This document shows, one piece after another, positions 1 to 9,090 of a stretch of DNA of 64,000 nucleotides. Source of the stretch: Myxococcales bacterium. GTDB taxonomy: Bacteria > Myxococcota_A > Bradymonadia > UBA7976 > UBA1532. How positions within the stretch are numbered: position 1 is the first letter of the stretch; every line of letters begins with the position of its first letter. The stretch spans positions 1 through 64,000 of the forward strand of contig JACKDN010000037.1 of assembly GCA_020633465.1 (NCBI GenBank), in the 5' to 3' direction. The translations under genes and the position numbers were made by a program. The notes beneath the pieces are model-generated. The model worked only from the letters and a program-made list of their open reading frames with translations, had not been told where the DNA came from and made no database searches.

Positions 1-610
1 ACTCGGCGAAGAGCTGGGGCGGCCGCGAGGTGACGTCGGGCAGCGGCACCGCCCCGTGGGTGCCGACGATCATGATCGGCGCGTCCACCGGCCAGCCGTT
101 CAGCACCGGCGCGAGCAGGGCGTCGACCCGCTCGAGCGCCTCGAGCCCCGCGTCGAACCCGTCCCGCCGCAGCGCCGCCGCCAAACCACCCAGCCGCAGC
201 ATCACCCGCCCCGACTTCACGCCCGCGACGGCGGCCACGCGCGCCGCGTCTTCGCGGGCGTCGCCCCCGAAGCCGGCCTGCGTCGCGCCCGCCAACAGCG
301 CCCCGCCGTCGGTGACCAGGGCCGTCACCGCGTCGTCGTCGAAGGGCGCCGGGATGGGCGGCGTCGCCCGACGCGCCCGGGTCAGCCGCACCTCGCCGCC
401 CCCCGCCGGCGTGGCGCCCAGCACCCGGTGCAGCGCCTTGTCGGGCCCCCGCGAGATCGGCCGCCGCAGGTAGTCGTCCAGCAGCTCGCGCCCCAGCCCG
501 TCGATCTGCACCACCAGCACCGGCCGCGCGTCGCCGTCGGCAGACGCAGCGGGGCCCGCACCGCACGCGCAGAGCGCGGCGATGGCCACGAAGGCCAGCA
601 ATCGCATCAT
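1..610 (-). CDS. Partial lipoprotein, alkaline phosphatase/phosphodiesterase-like
   Basis: The reading frame is open from an ATG at 610 to the window edge, so the C-terminus is missing (about 203 residues seen). The N-terminus is a lipoprotein signal ending around LCAC, which predicts export and lipid anchoring. The next segment, VLVVQIDGLGRELLDDYL, and a later IMIVGTHGAVPLP resemble the metal-site strands of the alkaline phosphatase/type I phosphodiesterase superfamily, where an Asp opens the domain and a DHG-like motif follows; here the second motif reads THG. The function is therefore only a family-level guess. A second in-frame ATG lies at 607. It is 56 bp downstream of the lipoprotein gene at 667-1347 on the same strand and is probably its operon partner. 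Confidence 0.6.
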   Translation of the reverse strand, partial: MMRLLAFVAIAALCACGAGPAASADGDARPVLVVQIDGLGRELLDDYLRRPISRGPDKALHRVLGATPAGGGEVRLTRARRATPPIPAPFDDDAVTALVTDGGALLAGATQAGFGGDAREDAARVAAVAGVKSGRVMLRLGGLAAALRRDGFDAGLEALERVDALLAPVLNGWPVDAPIMIVGTHGAVPLPDVTSRPPQLFAE

Positions 611-666
611 GGGAGATCCCTCGGCGCGGGCCGGCCCGCCGACGGAGCCGACCGAAGGTCAGACGA

Positions 667-1347
667 TCAGAGGCAGCGGCCCACCGGGCTCAGGCTGTTG
701 AAGTCGGTGCCGTCGGGCGCGGCCACGGTGCCGAAGTTGTTGGCCTCGCGGCGCAGCGTGAACTCGAAGGGGTCGATCAGGTTGCCCTGCACCTGCCCGC
801 ACACCGTGCCCGAGGGCTGCGTCTGGCCGAACAGCCTGAGGTTGGCCTTGATCTCCGCGCCGCTGATGGCGTTGACGCCGCAGGGCGCGGTGATCTCGCC
901 GAAGTCGATCTCGAAGGTGCCGTCCTCGGCGTAGGGCACCGGCCCCGGGTTGGCGATCGCCGGCATCAGCGGCTCCCGACGGGTGGCGTCGTCCTCGGCG
1001 CAGAACGCACCGTCACCGCCGCACCCGCCGCACCACGAGCGCAGCGCGGTCAGCTGCATGTCGATGGTCCAGTCCGGATCGTTCGTCTTGTCGATGGTGA
1101 TGTCGGCCTGGAAGAGCAGGGGCTTGCCCTCGTCGAGCTCGGTCGCGAGCGCGAAGAAGTAGCGGCCCGAGATGTCGGTGCGGTCGGACGTCTCACCGGG
1201 CCCGAAGTCCGGCGCGTTCTTCGAGCGCTCGGCCTGCGAGCGGTCGAGGAACTCGTCGTAGCGGGCGTCCGGATCCGGGCAGCCGGCGAGGCCGATGACG
1301 GCCCCCAGCACGGCGAGCAAACGCTTTGACACGAGCGATCGGGGCAT
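667..1347 (-). CDS. Predicted lipoprotein of unknown function
   Basis: This encodes 226 residues. A basic N-terminus and hydrophobic stretch end in the lipobox LAGC at about residue 23, so the product should be an exported lipoprotein. The mature part has six Cys, including a WCGGCGG cluster around residue 105, and no family I recognise. The ATG at 1347 is preceded by a GGAAGG-type ribosome site. It is divergent from the FadL-like gene at 1466, leaving about 118 bp for two promoters, and reads towards the partial lipoprotein at 1-610. Secretion is well supported by the sequence; the role is unknown. Confidence 0.75.
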   Translation of the reverse strand: MPRSLVSKRLLAVLGAVIGLAGCPDPDARYDEFLDRSQAERSKNAPDFGPGETSDRTDISGRYFFALATELDEGKPLLFQADITIDKTNDPDWTIDMQLTALRSWCGGCGGDGAFCAEDDATRREPLMPAIANPGPVPYAEDGTFEIDFGEITAPCGVNAISGAEIKANLRLFGQTQPSGTVCGQVQGNLIDPFEFTLRREANNFGTVAAPDGTDFNSLSPVGRCL

Positions 1348-1465
1348 GGTACCGCCTTCCAGGTGCTCCGGTGGACGGAGTCTCCAACGGCTCCGGCCAG
1401 CCTGTCAAACGGCAATGTCGCAGACGACCGCGGGGCGCGACGCCCGCGGCGGCGGAGGGTTCAGC

Positions 1466-2917
1466 GTGAAGCGGTACGGCGTGCAGCGCGCTTCGACGTT
1501 CCTGGCCGCGGCGGCGGCCGCGTCACTGGTGGCCGCGCAGGCGCAGGCCGGCGGCTTGGTGGTGGCGCGCTTCGGCGGCGAGCACGGCCACCCGACGGCC
1601 AGCAACCCGACGGCCATCTACTACAACCCGGCCGGCCTGTCCCTGGGCAGCGGCACGCGGCTGATGATCGACGCCACGCTGGCGTGGCGCGCCTACACGT
1701 ACGAGCGCCCGCCCGAGGCCATCGGGCAGATCCTCGACGGCGCCTACGATCCCGGCACCCCGCAGGGCGGCACGCCCTCGGGCGACGGCGTCGCCGCCAA
1801 CAGCGGCAAGGCCGAGCTGTTCAACGTCCTCGCGTCCCCCTTCATCGGCGTCGCCAGCGACCTGGGCATCGAGGGGCTGGGCGTCGGCGCCGGCTTCTAC
1901 GTGCCCATCGGCGGGCAGTCGAAGTGGTCGCAGACCGACGCGGTCGCCGGCTACCCCGGCGCCGAGGACGGCGCCCAGCGGTGGTGGGTCGAAGAGGGGC
2001 AGATCCGCAGCCTCTACATCACCGCGGCGGGCAGCTACTACATCAAGCCGGCGCGCCTGGCGCTGGGCATCGGCGTCAACATGGTGAAGAGCGAGATCTT
2101 CACCGTGCGCGCGCGCAACGGTGACGGCAGCGACGACCTCGTCAACCGCTACTCCGACGCCGACGGCAACTTCGGCGACCGGCTGAAGGAGGGGCGCGGC
2201 CTCGTCGACCTGTCGAGCTGGGATCTCGCGCTCAGCGCGGGCCTGGTCTACCAGCCCATCGACGGCATGTACGTCGGCCTCAGCTACCAGAGCCAGCCCG
2301 GCTTCGGCGAGAACACCCTCGAGGGGCGGTCGCTGAAGATCCTGGCGCAGAGCGAGACGGTCGAGGCCGACGCCGAGGCCATCCAGACGATGCCCGACAT
2401 CGTGCGCTGGGGCTGGCGCTGGCGCGAGGGCATGAACGAGTACCGCCTGTTCGGCGACTACACGCGCTGGAGCGTCTTCGAGAACCAGTGCATCCAGTCG
2501 GTGGGCAGCAGCACGCCCTGCGACCTGGCGAACATCCCGCGCAACTGGGAGGACACCATCGGCGTGCGCGCCGGCTACAGCCGCTGGATCACGCCGAGCG
2601 TCGAGCTGTACGTGGGCGCCGGCTACGACGCGAGCGCGGTGCCGGACGAGACGCTCGAGCCCGCGCTGTACGACGCCGAGAAGGTGACCGCCGGCCTCGG
2701 CGGGCGGTTCAGCCTGTTCGACGACAGCCTGGGCATCGCGGCCACCTACACGCAGGTGATCTACTTCGACCGCGAGACGGATCCCTGGCCGCGCGACCCG
2801 AACACCGGGCGGCTGATCCCGCAGGGCGCCTTCGCCAGCGCCGCCAACCCCAACTCGGCGGGCAAGTACACGCAGGCGATCGGCGTCTTCAACCTGAACG
2901 TCGAGTACGCCTTTTAG
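1466..2917 (+). CDS. FadL/OMPP1-family outer-membrane transport protein
   Basis: The product is 483 residues. I chose the GTG at 1466 because GGAGG lies 7 bp upstream and a signal peptide follows directly (hydrophobic run ending AQA). The open frame extends upstream to 1295 but that part looks non-coding. The mature N-terminus carries the family signature of FadL-type porins, GGxxxxxxG followed by NPTAIYYNPAGLS, and the rest alternates short aromatic-rich strands ending in an aromatic residue (VEYAF), as expected for a 14-stranded barrel. FadL proteins move long-chain fatty acids or other hydrophobic compounds across the outer membrane; the substrate here cannot be read. It is followed 44 bp later by holB. 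Confidence 0.85.
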   Translation: MKRYGVQRASTFLAAAAAASLVAAQAQAGGLVVARFGGEHGHPTASNPTAIYYNPAGLSLGSGTRLMIDATLAWRAYTYERPPEAIGQILDGAYDPGTPQGGTPSGDGVAANSGKAELFNVLASPFIGVASDLGIEGLGVGAGFYVPIGGQSKWSQTDAVAGYPGAEDGAQRWWVEEGQIRSLYITAAGSYYIKPARLALGIGVNMVKSEIFTVRARNGDGSDDLVNRYSDADGNFGDRLKEGRGLVDLSSWDLALSAGLVYQPIDGMYVGLSYQSQPGFGENTLEGRSLKILAQSETVEADAEAIQTMPDIVRWGWRWREGMNEYRLFGDYTRWSVFENQCIQSVGSSTPCDLANIPRNWEDTIGVRAGYSRWITPSVELYVGAGYDASAVPDETLEPALYDAEKVTAGLGGRFSLFDDSLGIAATYTQVIYFDRETDPWPRDPNTGRLIPQGAFASAANPNSAGKYTQAIGVFNLNVEYAF

Positions 2918-2961
2918 CTCTGCGTGATTGCGCGCGGCGCCCGCCGCGCCCGGAAGTCTCC

Positions 2962-3990
2962 ATGCCCCTCCGTGACGTCGAAGGCCAGGGCCGCGCCATC
3001 GAGGCGCTGCTGCGCGCGCTGCGCGGCGGCCGACTGCACCACGCCTATCTGTTCGCCGGGCCCGACGGGGTGGGCAAGGGGCTGACCGCGTGGGCGACCG
3101 CGCAGGCGCTGTTGTGCACGCAGCCGCGGGACGACGGCGACGCGTGCGCCGCGTGCGCCGCGTGCCTGCGGGTGGCCGAGCGCCAGCACCCCGACCTGCA
3201 CGTGGTCGAGCGCCTCGAGAAGAGCGGGGGCGGGCTCGAGCGCAGCATCAAGATCGACCAGGTGCGCGCGCTGCAACGGGCGCTCAGCTTCAAGAGCTTC
3301 GAGGGCGCGCGGCGGGTGGTGCTGATCCTCGAGCCCGAGTCGATGAACCCGTCGACGGCGAACGCGCTGCTGAAGACGCTCGAGGAGCCCGGGCCGGGCA
3401 CGCACTTCGTGCTGGTGTGCGCGTCGCCGCAGCTGCTGTTGCCGACCATCCTGTCGCGCTGCCAGCGGGTGCAGTTCGCGCCGCTGACGCGCGAGCTGGT
3501 GCAGCGGCACCTGGCGGCGCAGGCCGGCCTCGACGCCGACGCCGCGGCGCTGCTGGCCGGGCTGGCCGAGGGCAGCATCGGCAAGGGGCTGGTGCTGGTG
3601 AAGAGCGACGTGCTGGCGCAGCGCGAGGCGCTCATCGCGCGGGTGGACGATCCCGAGGGGCTGCGCCACGTGCCCGCGCTGCTCGACCTGGCCGAGCAGC
3701 TGGCCAAGGCCAAGGACGACCTGCCGCTGGTGTTCCACCTGCTGCGCACCTGGTACCGCGACCTGCTGCTGGTGCAGAACGGGCTGCCGATCGAGGCGCT
3801 GGTGCACCGCGATCTGGCGGCCAACCTGCAGCAGCGCGCGACGCAGCTTCGGCCGCAGGACGTGATGGCGCGCATCGACCTGATCAACGAGACCGAGGAC
3901 GCGCTGGCGCGCATGGCCAACACGCGGCTGTCGCTCGAGACGATGCTGCTGCGCCTGGTGGGCGCGGCCCCCCGGAGGCTGAGCGCGTGA
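2962..3990 (+). CDS. holB: DNA polymerase III delta-prime subunit
   Basis: 342 residues, close to the usual length. The subunit belongs to the clamp-loader complex that opens the sliding clamp at primed DNA. Near the N-terminus is HHAYLFAGPDGVGKG, a P-loop of the clamp-loader type, followed by the Cys cluster CAACAAC of the zinc module. STANALLKTLEEPG and the SRC motif (LSRCQRV) are hallmarks of the DnaX/HolB AAA+ family. The open frame runs further upstream but only residues from the ATG at 2962 match the family. The stop overlaps the GTG start of the next gene by 4 bp, so the two are probably translated together. Confidence 0.93.
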   Translation: MPLRDVEGQGRAIEALLRALRGGRLHHAYLFAGPDGVGKGLTAWATAQALLCTQPRDDGDACAACAACLRVAERQHPDLHVVERLEKSGGGLERSIKIDQVRALQRALSFKSFEGARRVVLILEPESMNPSTANALLKTLEEPGPGTHFVLVCASPQLLLPTILSRCQRVQFAPLTRELVQRHLAAQAGLDADAAALLAGLAEGSIGKGLVLVKSDVLAQREALIARVDDPEGLRHVPALLDLAEQLAKAKDDLPLVFHLLRTWYRDLLLVQNGLPIEALVHRDLAANLQQRATQLRPQDVMARIDLINETEDALARMANTRLSLETMLLRLVGAAPRRLSA

Positions 3991-4349
3991 GCGACGAGGA
4001 CACCCCCGCCCTGTTCGTCGAGCTGGTCGACGCGATGCTCGAGGTCGAGCCCAAGGAGCCCATCCTGCCGCCGCCGTCGCTGGCGCCGGTGCTGCCGCCC
4101 GAGGCCGAGGCGGAGGAGTCGACGACGCCCGCCGCCGAACGCCCGCCCCGTCGCGAGCGCAAGCCGGACCAGCAGGCGCCCGCCGACGAGCGCCCGCCGC
4201 GCCGCGAGCGCAAGCCCCAGCAGAAGGCGCCCGACGCGCAGGGCGGCGGCAGCAGCAGCCGCAAGCGCCGCCGGCGCCGCCGCGGCCGAGGCGGCGGGGG
4301 CGGGGGCGGCGGTGGCGGTGGCCAACCGCCGCCGCAGGGTGGTAAATGA
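3987..4349 (+). CDS. Small disordered, Arg/Gly-tailed protein
   Basis: 120 residues starting at a GTG that overlaps the holB stop (GTGA) and has GGAGG at 3974. An acidic N-terminal third (VSDEDTPALFVELVDAML) is followed by Pro/Glu-rich sequence with two copies of ERPPRRERKP, then an Arg-rich patch and a run of about eleven Gly. It is probably mostly disordered. The basic tail suggests nucleic-acid binding, but that is inference from composition only. I know no named family for it. Its coupling to holB may simply reflect operon packing. Confidence 0.6.
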   Translation: MSDEDTPALFVELVDAMLEVEPKEPILPPPSLAPVLPPEAEAEESTTPAAERPPRRERKPDQQAPADERPPRRERKPQQKAPDAQGGGSSSRKRRRRRRGRGGGGGGGGGGGQPPPQGGK

Positions 4350-4573
4350 CGCGGCCCGGGCGCCGCGGCGCCCGAGCCGCAGCTGTCAGCGGTCAGCTGT
4401 CAGCGGTCAGCGCGGCGATCGGGGCCGTGAGGCGAGCTCGGCGCGTCGGTGCCGAGCGCCCACGGAGCTGAGAGCCGAGAGCTGAAAGCTGATGGCCCCC
4501 GCGGCCGGTCGCGGCGATCCAAAGACCGACAGAGCCGCATCCCGATGACGCGGCCCGGGCGCCGCGGCGCCCG
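4346..4573. repeat. Palindromic 29-bp direct repeats bracketing a CAGCTGTCAGCGGTC-type element
   Basis: Two perfect 29-bp direct copies lie at 4346-4374 and 4545-4573. Each contains the perfect 16-bp palindrome GGGCGCCGCGGCGCCC. The left copy includes the stop codon of the preceding gene, so the palindrome may act as a terminator stem, although no T tract follows. Between them, 4380-4411 has a 14-bp unit AGCTGTCAGCGGTC in tandem and 4469-4493 holds an opposite-strand relative (GAGCTGAGAGCCGAGAGCTG). The same words occur at 19737-19885, which suggests a dispersed repeat family. No gene is seen in 4350-4596. Confidence 0.7.
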
Positions 4574-4596
4574 TCACCGCTGAGCGAGGCGCCCCG

Positions 4597-6561
4597 ATGG
4601 CCGACACGTTCTACGTCACGACGCCCATCTACTACGTCAACGACAAGCCCCACATCGGCCACGCCTACACCAGCATGGCGGCCGACACGCTGGCGCGCTG
4701 GCATCGGTCGTTGGGCGACGACGTCTGGCTCTTGACCGGCACCGACGAGCACGGGCTGAAGATCGAGCAGGCCGCCCGCGCGTCGGGCGTGACGCCGCAG
4801 CAGCACGCCGACCGCTACAGCCAGCGCTTCCGCGACCTGTGGCCCGTGCTCGACGTGGCGTACGACGACTTCATCCGCACCACCGAGCCCCGCCACGAGC
4901 AGGTGGTGGCCGCCATGTGGAAGCGCATGGAGGCCGCCGGCGACATCTACCTCGGGCAGTACGAGGGCTGGTACAGCGTCGGCGACGAGGCCTACTTCAC
5001 CGAAGACGAGCTGGTCGACGGCAAGGCGCCGTCGGGCCACGCCGTGAGCTGGGTGGTCGAGCCCAGCTACTTCTTCCGGCTGTCGAAGTACGGCCCGGCG
5101 CTGCTCGAGCACTTCGAGAAGCACCCCGAGTTCGTGCGCCCGGTGACGCGGCTCAACGAGATCAAGCGCTTCGTCGAGCAGGGGCTGCAGGACATCTCGA
5201 TCAGCCGCACGACGTTCTCGTGGGGCGTGCAGGCGCCCGGCACCGACGATCACGTCGTCTACGTGTGGCTGGACGCGCTGACCAACTACATCAGCGCGCT
5301 CGGCGGCCCGGCGGGCGAGCAGTACGGCCGCTACTGGCCGGCGTCGGTGCACCTGATCGGCAAGGACATCCTGCGCTTCCACGCGGTGTACTGGCCCTGC
5401 TTCCTGATGAGCGCCGGACTGCCGCTGCCGCGCCAGGTGTTCGCGCACGGCTGGTGGACCATCGACGGCCAGAAGATGAGCAAGACGCTGGGCAACGTGG
5501 TCGACCCGATCGACATGGCCCAGCGCTACGGCGCCGACGCGTTCCGCTACTTCCTGCTGCGCGAGGTCACCTTCGGCAGCGACGGCGACTTCAGCGAGCG
5601 CGCGCTGCGCGACCGCATCAACGGTGATTTGGCCAACGGCCTCGGCAACCTGCTGAACCGCACGCTGGGCATGCTGAAGCGCTACCGGGGCGGCGTGGTG
5701 CCGGCGCCGCGCGCGACGGGCAGCGAGGACGAGGCGCTCCTGGCGGCCTGGGGCACGGCGCGCGCCGATCTGCTGAGCGCGATGGACGACCTGGCGTTCA
5801 ACAAGGCGCTGGCCGCCATCTGGACCCTGGTGGGCGCGGGCGACAAGTACGTCGACAGCACGGCCCCGTGGACGCTGGCCAAGCAGGGCGCGGACGCGCG
5901 GCTCGACACGGTGCTCTACAACCTGATCGAGACGCTGCGGGTGATCGGCGTGTGGGCGCTGGCGTTCTTGCCGAACAAGGCGGCCGAGGTGCTCGACCGG
6001 CTGAACGTGCCGGCCGAGCTGCGCACCGTGCCGTCGACCGCCGAGTGGGCCGGTCTGGCCAGCGGCGGCGAGACGACCGTGGGTGATCCGCTGTTCCCGC
6101 GCCTGGAGGCGCCCGAGGCCAGCGAGGCGACCGCGCCGCCGAAGCCGGCCAAGCAGCCCAAGGCGCCGAAGCAGAAGCAGAAGCAGGCGCCCAAGCCCCA
6201 GCAGTCGAAGAAGGGGGCCGAGGCGCCGGCCGACGGCACCATCGCCTACGACGACTTCACCAAGCTGCAGCTGCGCGTGGCCAAGGTGGTCGCGGCCGAG
6301 AAGCACCCCGACGCCGACCGCCTGCTGAAGCTCACGGTCGACGCCGGCGAGCCCGAGCACCGCACCGTCTGCGCCGGCATCGCCGAGGCCTACGCCCCCG
6401 ACGATCTCGTCGGCCGCACCGTCGTGCTGCTGGCCAACCTGGCCCCGCGCAAGATCCGCGGCGTGATGAGCCAGGGCATGCTGCTCGCCGCCGGCGACGG
6501 CGCCGCCATCCAGCTCGCCACCGTGCCCGGCGACCTGCCCCCCGGCACCGCGATCAGCTGA
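4597..6561 (+). CDS. metG: Methionyl-tRNA synthetase with C-terminal tRNA-binding domain
   Basis: 654 residues. The enzyme charges tRNA-Met with methionine (EC 6.1.1.10). The class I signatures are intact: HIGH in NDKPHIGHAY near residue 17 and KMSKT at residues 293-297. The connecting insert (YEGWYSVGDEAYFTEDEL) lacks the Cys knuckles that bind zinc in the E. coli type, so this is the zinc-free form. After the anticodon-binding domain there is a Lys/Pro/Ala/Gln-rich linker (about residues 508-545) and then an EMAP-II-like tRNA-binding domain to the end (KLQLRVAKVVAAEKHPDADR). The gene starts just after the palindromic repeat at 4545-4573 and appears to be a single transcription unit. Confidence 0.97.
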   Translation: MADTFYVTTPIYYVNDKPHIGHAYTSMAADTLARWHRSLGDDVWLLTGTDEHGLKIEQAARASGVTPQQHADRYSQRFRDLWPVLDVAYDDFIRTTEPRHEQVVAAMWKRMEAAGDIYLGQYEGWYSVGDEAYFTEDELVDGKAPSGHAVSWVVEPSYFFRLSKYGPALLEHFEKHPEFVRPVTRLNEIKRFVEQGLQDISISRTTFSWGVQAPGTDDHVVYVWLDALTNYISALGGPAGEQYGRYWPASVHLIGKDILRFHAVYWPCFLMSAGLPLPRQVFAHGWWTIDGQKMSKTLGNVVDPIDMAQRYGADAFRYFLLREVTFGSDGDFSERALRDRINGDLANGLGNLLNRTLGMLKRYRGGVVPAPRATGSEDEALLAAWGTARADLLSAMDDLAFNKALAAIWTLVGAGDKYVDSTAPWTLAKQGADARLDTVLYNLIETLRVIGVWALAFLPNKAAEVLDRLNVPAELRTVPSTAEWAGLASGGETTVGDPLFPRLEAPEASEATAPPKPAKQPKAPKQKQKQAPKPQQSKKGAEAPADGTIAYDDFTKLQLRVAKVVAAEKHPDADRLLKLTVDAGEPEHRTVCAGIAEAYAPDDLVGRTVVLLANLAPRKIRGVMSQGMLLAAGDGAAIQLATVPGDLPPGTAIS

Positions 6562-6635
6562 CCCCCGGGCTCGAACCGTCGCCGTCGCCGAGTCCGCCGC
6601 GCGCCCCCGTCGTACGACGCCAGGACGCCCGTCCC

Positions 6636-7100
6636 TCATCCCTCGCAGGGCTCCGGCGCGACCTCCATGCGCCCGCGGTTGCACACGAACAGCTGGCCGT
6701 CGACGCACAGGGGCGACCACGCGCCCGGCTCGCACAGCAGGCCGTCGGCGGACTGGCAGCGGCCGCCCACGCACAGGTGATCGGCGCCGCAGCTCGCGGT
6801 CAGGGCGTACAGACGGCTGGCCGGGCAGCTCACCAGGCGCCCGTTGAGACAGCGATCGGGGAAGTCCTCGGGCGTGCAGGGCAGCGCGTCCGCCGGCACG
6901 CACTGCCGCGTGGGCGCGTCCACCGCGCAGCGCGCCTCGCCGCAGGGCACCTCGAGCACCCCGCCGTCGGGCCCGCAGGTGACCAGCGTGTTCTGCCGGC
7001 AATAGGGCGTCACACCGCAGCCGGCGTCCACGTCGGCCTCGACGTCCGGCGCCGGACACCCCGACAGTGAGACCGCGAACATGAGCAGCGCGCGCTTCAT
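6636..7100 (-). CDS. Cys-rich predicted lipoprotein
   Basis: 154 residues from the ATG at 7100, which is preceded by GGGTGG; the frame stays open to 7295 but that part is not protein-like. The signal ends in the lipobox LSGC. The mature protein has about 17 Cys in short modules of the form CxxGxLVxCPxSxxxxLxxxCGxxxLCVGGxC, with RCLNGRLVSC and LCVDGQLFVC as repeats. These resemble the disulfide-rich modules common on myxobacterial surface proteins. No catalytic motif is visible. It is divergent from tatD with a 76-bp gap. Confidence 0.7.
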   Translation of the reverse strand: MKRALLMFAVSLSGCPAPDVEADVDAGCGVTPYCRQNTLVTCGPDGGVLEVPCGEARCAVDAPTRQCVPADALPCTPEDFPDRCLNGRLVSCPASRLYALTASCGADHLCVGGRCQSADGLLCEPGAWSPLCVDGQLFVCNRGRMEVAPEPCEG

Positions 7101-7176
7101 CGCGCCACCCTGGCCCGACCACCCCGACCGGCGCAACGGTTGCCGCCATCCCCCCGCGTCCCTACCCTGCCGCCCC

Positions 7177-7959
7177 ATGGACACGCCCCCGATCATCGAC
7201 AGCCACTGCCACCTCGACTTCTCCAAGTACGACGCCGACCGCGACGCCGTGCTCGCGCGCGCCGCCGCCGCGGGCGTCGACCGCATGATCACCATCGGCT
7301 GCGATCTGGCCTCGTCGGGGCGCGCCCACGCCCTGGCGCAGCGCTACGCCGGCACCGTCTTCGCCGCCGCGGGCGTGCACCCGCACGAGGCCGACGCCTT
7401 CGACGACGCCGACTGGCCCGCGCTGCGCGACCTGATGGCCGCCCCCGAGGTGGTCGCCGTCGGCGAGACCGGCCTGGACTACTACTACGACAAGAGCGAC
7501 CGCGCCCGGCAGCGCGCCCTGTTCCGCCGCCACCTCGAGGTGTCGGCCGAGCTGGGCAAGCCCGTGGTCGTGCACATCCGCGACGCCTTCGACGACGCCT
7601 GGGCCTGCTTCGAGGACGTCGGCACGCCGGCCGGCGGCGTCGTGCACTGCTTCACCGGCGGGCCCGCCGAGTGCCGGCGCGCGCTCGAGCTGGGCCTGTA
7701 CGTCTCGATCTCGGGCATCGCCACCTTCCCCAACGCCCGTGATCTGCGCGAGGCGGTGACGCTCATCCCGCCCGACCGCCTGTTGGTGGAGACCGACGCG
7801 CCCTTCCTGGCCCCGGTGCCCCTGCGCGGCAAGCGCAACGAGCCCGCCTTCGTCGTGCACACCGCCCGCGCGATCGCCGCCCTGCGGGGCGAGGACTTCG
7901 GCGCGCTGGCGGCCCGGACCCGCGCCAACACGGTGGCGCTCTTCGGCCTGCCGGGCTGA
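7177..7959 (+). CDS. tatD: TatD-family metal-dependent hydrolase (DNase)
   Basis: 260 residues. TatD enzymes are TIM-barrel metal hydrolases with 3'-5' DNase activity. The metal ligands are visible: IDSHCHLD (HxH) at residues 7-14, a Glu in VAVGETGLDYYYD, then VVHIRDA, VVHCFTGG and the final Asp in LLVETDAPFLAP. The ATG at 7177 fits the family start; the open frame from 7081 adds unrelated residues. The shared family signatures YcfH and TatD cannot be told apart by eye, so the symbol is generic. Confidence 0.93.
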   Translation: MDTPPIIDSHCHLDFSKYDADRDAVLARAAAAGVDRMITIGCDLASSGRAHALAQRYAGTVFAAAGVHPHEADAFDDADWPALRDLMAAPEVVAVGETGLDYYYDKSDRARQRALFRRHLEVSAELGKPVVVHIRDAFDDAWACFEDVGTPAGGVVHCFTGGPAECRRALELGLYVSISGIATFPNARDLREAVTLIPPDRLLVETDAPFLAPVPLRGKRNEPAFVVHTARAIAALRGEDFGALAARTRANTVALFGLPG

Positions 7960-8040
7960 CTTCGCGCGGACCGCACACCCGAGGGCCCGGTCCGCATCCC
8001 TTCTGCTGTACTATCGACCCAGACCGGCTCGGAGGCTGTC

Positions 8041-8481
8041 ATGAAGAACCGGCTCCCCACCGTGCGACAGTTCATGGACACCGGCCAGAACACGCTGCAC
8101 GCCAGCATGCCCATCCGCGAGGCCGTGCGCTTCCTGTTGAGCGAGGGCATGACCAGCGCGCCGGTGCTCGACGACATGGCCCAGGTGGTGGGCATCCTCA
8201 GCGAGAAGGACTGCCTTCAGGTGCTCACCCGTGGCGACGACCTCCCGCGCGGCACCGTCGCCGACTACATGATCAAGCAGGTCGTCACCATCACGCCCGA
8301 GATGGACGTCTACTACGCCGCCGGCGTCTTCCTGAAGAACGCCTTCCGCCGCCTGCCCGTGACCGAGAACGGCCGGCTCATCGGCCAGCTGACCCGCCGC
8401 GACATCCTGCGCGCCATCGAGCTGAACCTCGACGCGGACGAGCGCTTGAAGCTGCGCGTGGGGCTGCACGGCAGCGACTGA
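8041..8481 (+). CDS. CBS-domain pair protein
   Basis: 146 residues made of little more than two CBS motifs. The first covers about residues 8-68 (VRQFMDTGQNTLHASMPIRE to VVGILSEKDCLQ) and the second residues 75-135 (VADYMIKQVVTITPEMDV to IGQLTRRDILRA). CBS pairs bind adenosyl ligands such as AMP, ATP or SAM and usually regulate a partner. No fused effector is present, so the partner is unknown. GGAGG lies 7 bp before the ATG. It is convergent with the TIGR02996 gene, with a gap of only 3 bp. Confidence 0.88.
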   Translation: MKNRLPTVRQFMDTGQNTLHASMPIREAVRFLLSEGMTSAPVLDDMAQVVGILSEKDCLQVLTRGDDLPRGTVADYMIKQVVTITPEMDVYYAAGVFLKNAFRRLPVTENGRLIGQLTRRDILRAIELNLDADERLKLRVGLHGSD

Positions 8482-8484
8482 CGC

Positions 8485-9090
8485 TCACCGCCGCCCGAAC
8501 AGGCGGTCGGCCCACAGCGCCGGGTCGTCCGGCCGCCCCACCACCATCACCTCGTGGTCGCGGACCTGCGCGGTCAGCGCCGCGCGCACGGCGATGCAGT
8601 CGCCCGCGCGGGCGCGGCGCTCCGCCTCGTCCAGCTCGCCGCAGCGGTACACCGGCCGCGCACACGCCGAACAGTGCCGCACGTCCGGATCGGCCGTCGC
8701 CTCGAGCTCGGTCCAGCGCAGGTGGCAGCGGAAGGCGAAGCGCACCGCGGGCTGCCGGGCCGGCCCGCGCCCGCAGTTGAGCATCCACGGCTCGGGCGTG
8801 ACCGCCGCCAGCCACGCCTCGTCGGCCCACACGCACAGGGTGCGCAGGCGCGCGCGCAGCAGCGGGGCGGTGGACGGCGGCGGGAACGCGCGCAGGGCCA
8901 GATCGGCGTGCAGCAGCTCGCCGCGGGCGTCGCCGCGCGCCACCAGCCAGTCGGCGTACACGGCGCGCGGCTCGGGATCGTCCAGCGCCTGCATCACCGC
9001 GGTCAGCAGAGGCTGCTCGTCGGGATCGCGCAGGGCGTCCCACAGGCCGGGGCACGCGCGGTGCGTCGGCAGACCGCCCGGCGTGGTCAT
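8485..9090 (-). CDS. TIGR02996-domain protein with Cys cluster
   Basis: 201 residues from the ATG at 9090, which overlaps the stop of the upstream MBL gene (ATGA). Residues about 28-62 (LTAVMQALDDPEPRAVYADW, then LVARGDARGELL) match the TIGR02996 signature found mainly in Myxococcota and Planctomycetes, often as the N-terminal part of larger proteins. The C-terminal half has a small CSACARPVYRC motif that could hold a metal. The domain's function is not known. It is the last gene of a five-gene overlapping operon. Confidence 0.75.
   Translation of the reverse strand: MTTPGGLPTHRACPGLWDALRDPDEQPLLTAVMQALDDPEPRAVYADWLVARGDARGELLHADLALRAFPPPSTAPLLRARLRTLCVWADEAWLAAVTPEPWMLNCGRGPARQPAVRFAFRCHLRWTELEATADPDVRHCSACARPVYRCGELDEAERRARAGDCIAVRAALTAQVRDHEVMVVGRPDDPALWADRLFGRR

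Noticed and set aside
7101..7295. Longer start for the Cys-rich lipoprotein at 6636
   Set aside because: The extension would run antisense through the tatD start, and the signal peptide begins only at the ATG at 7100.
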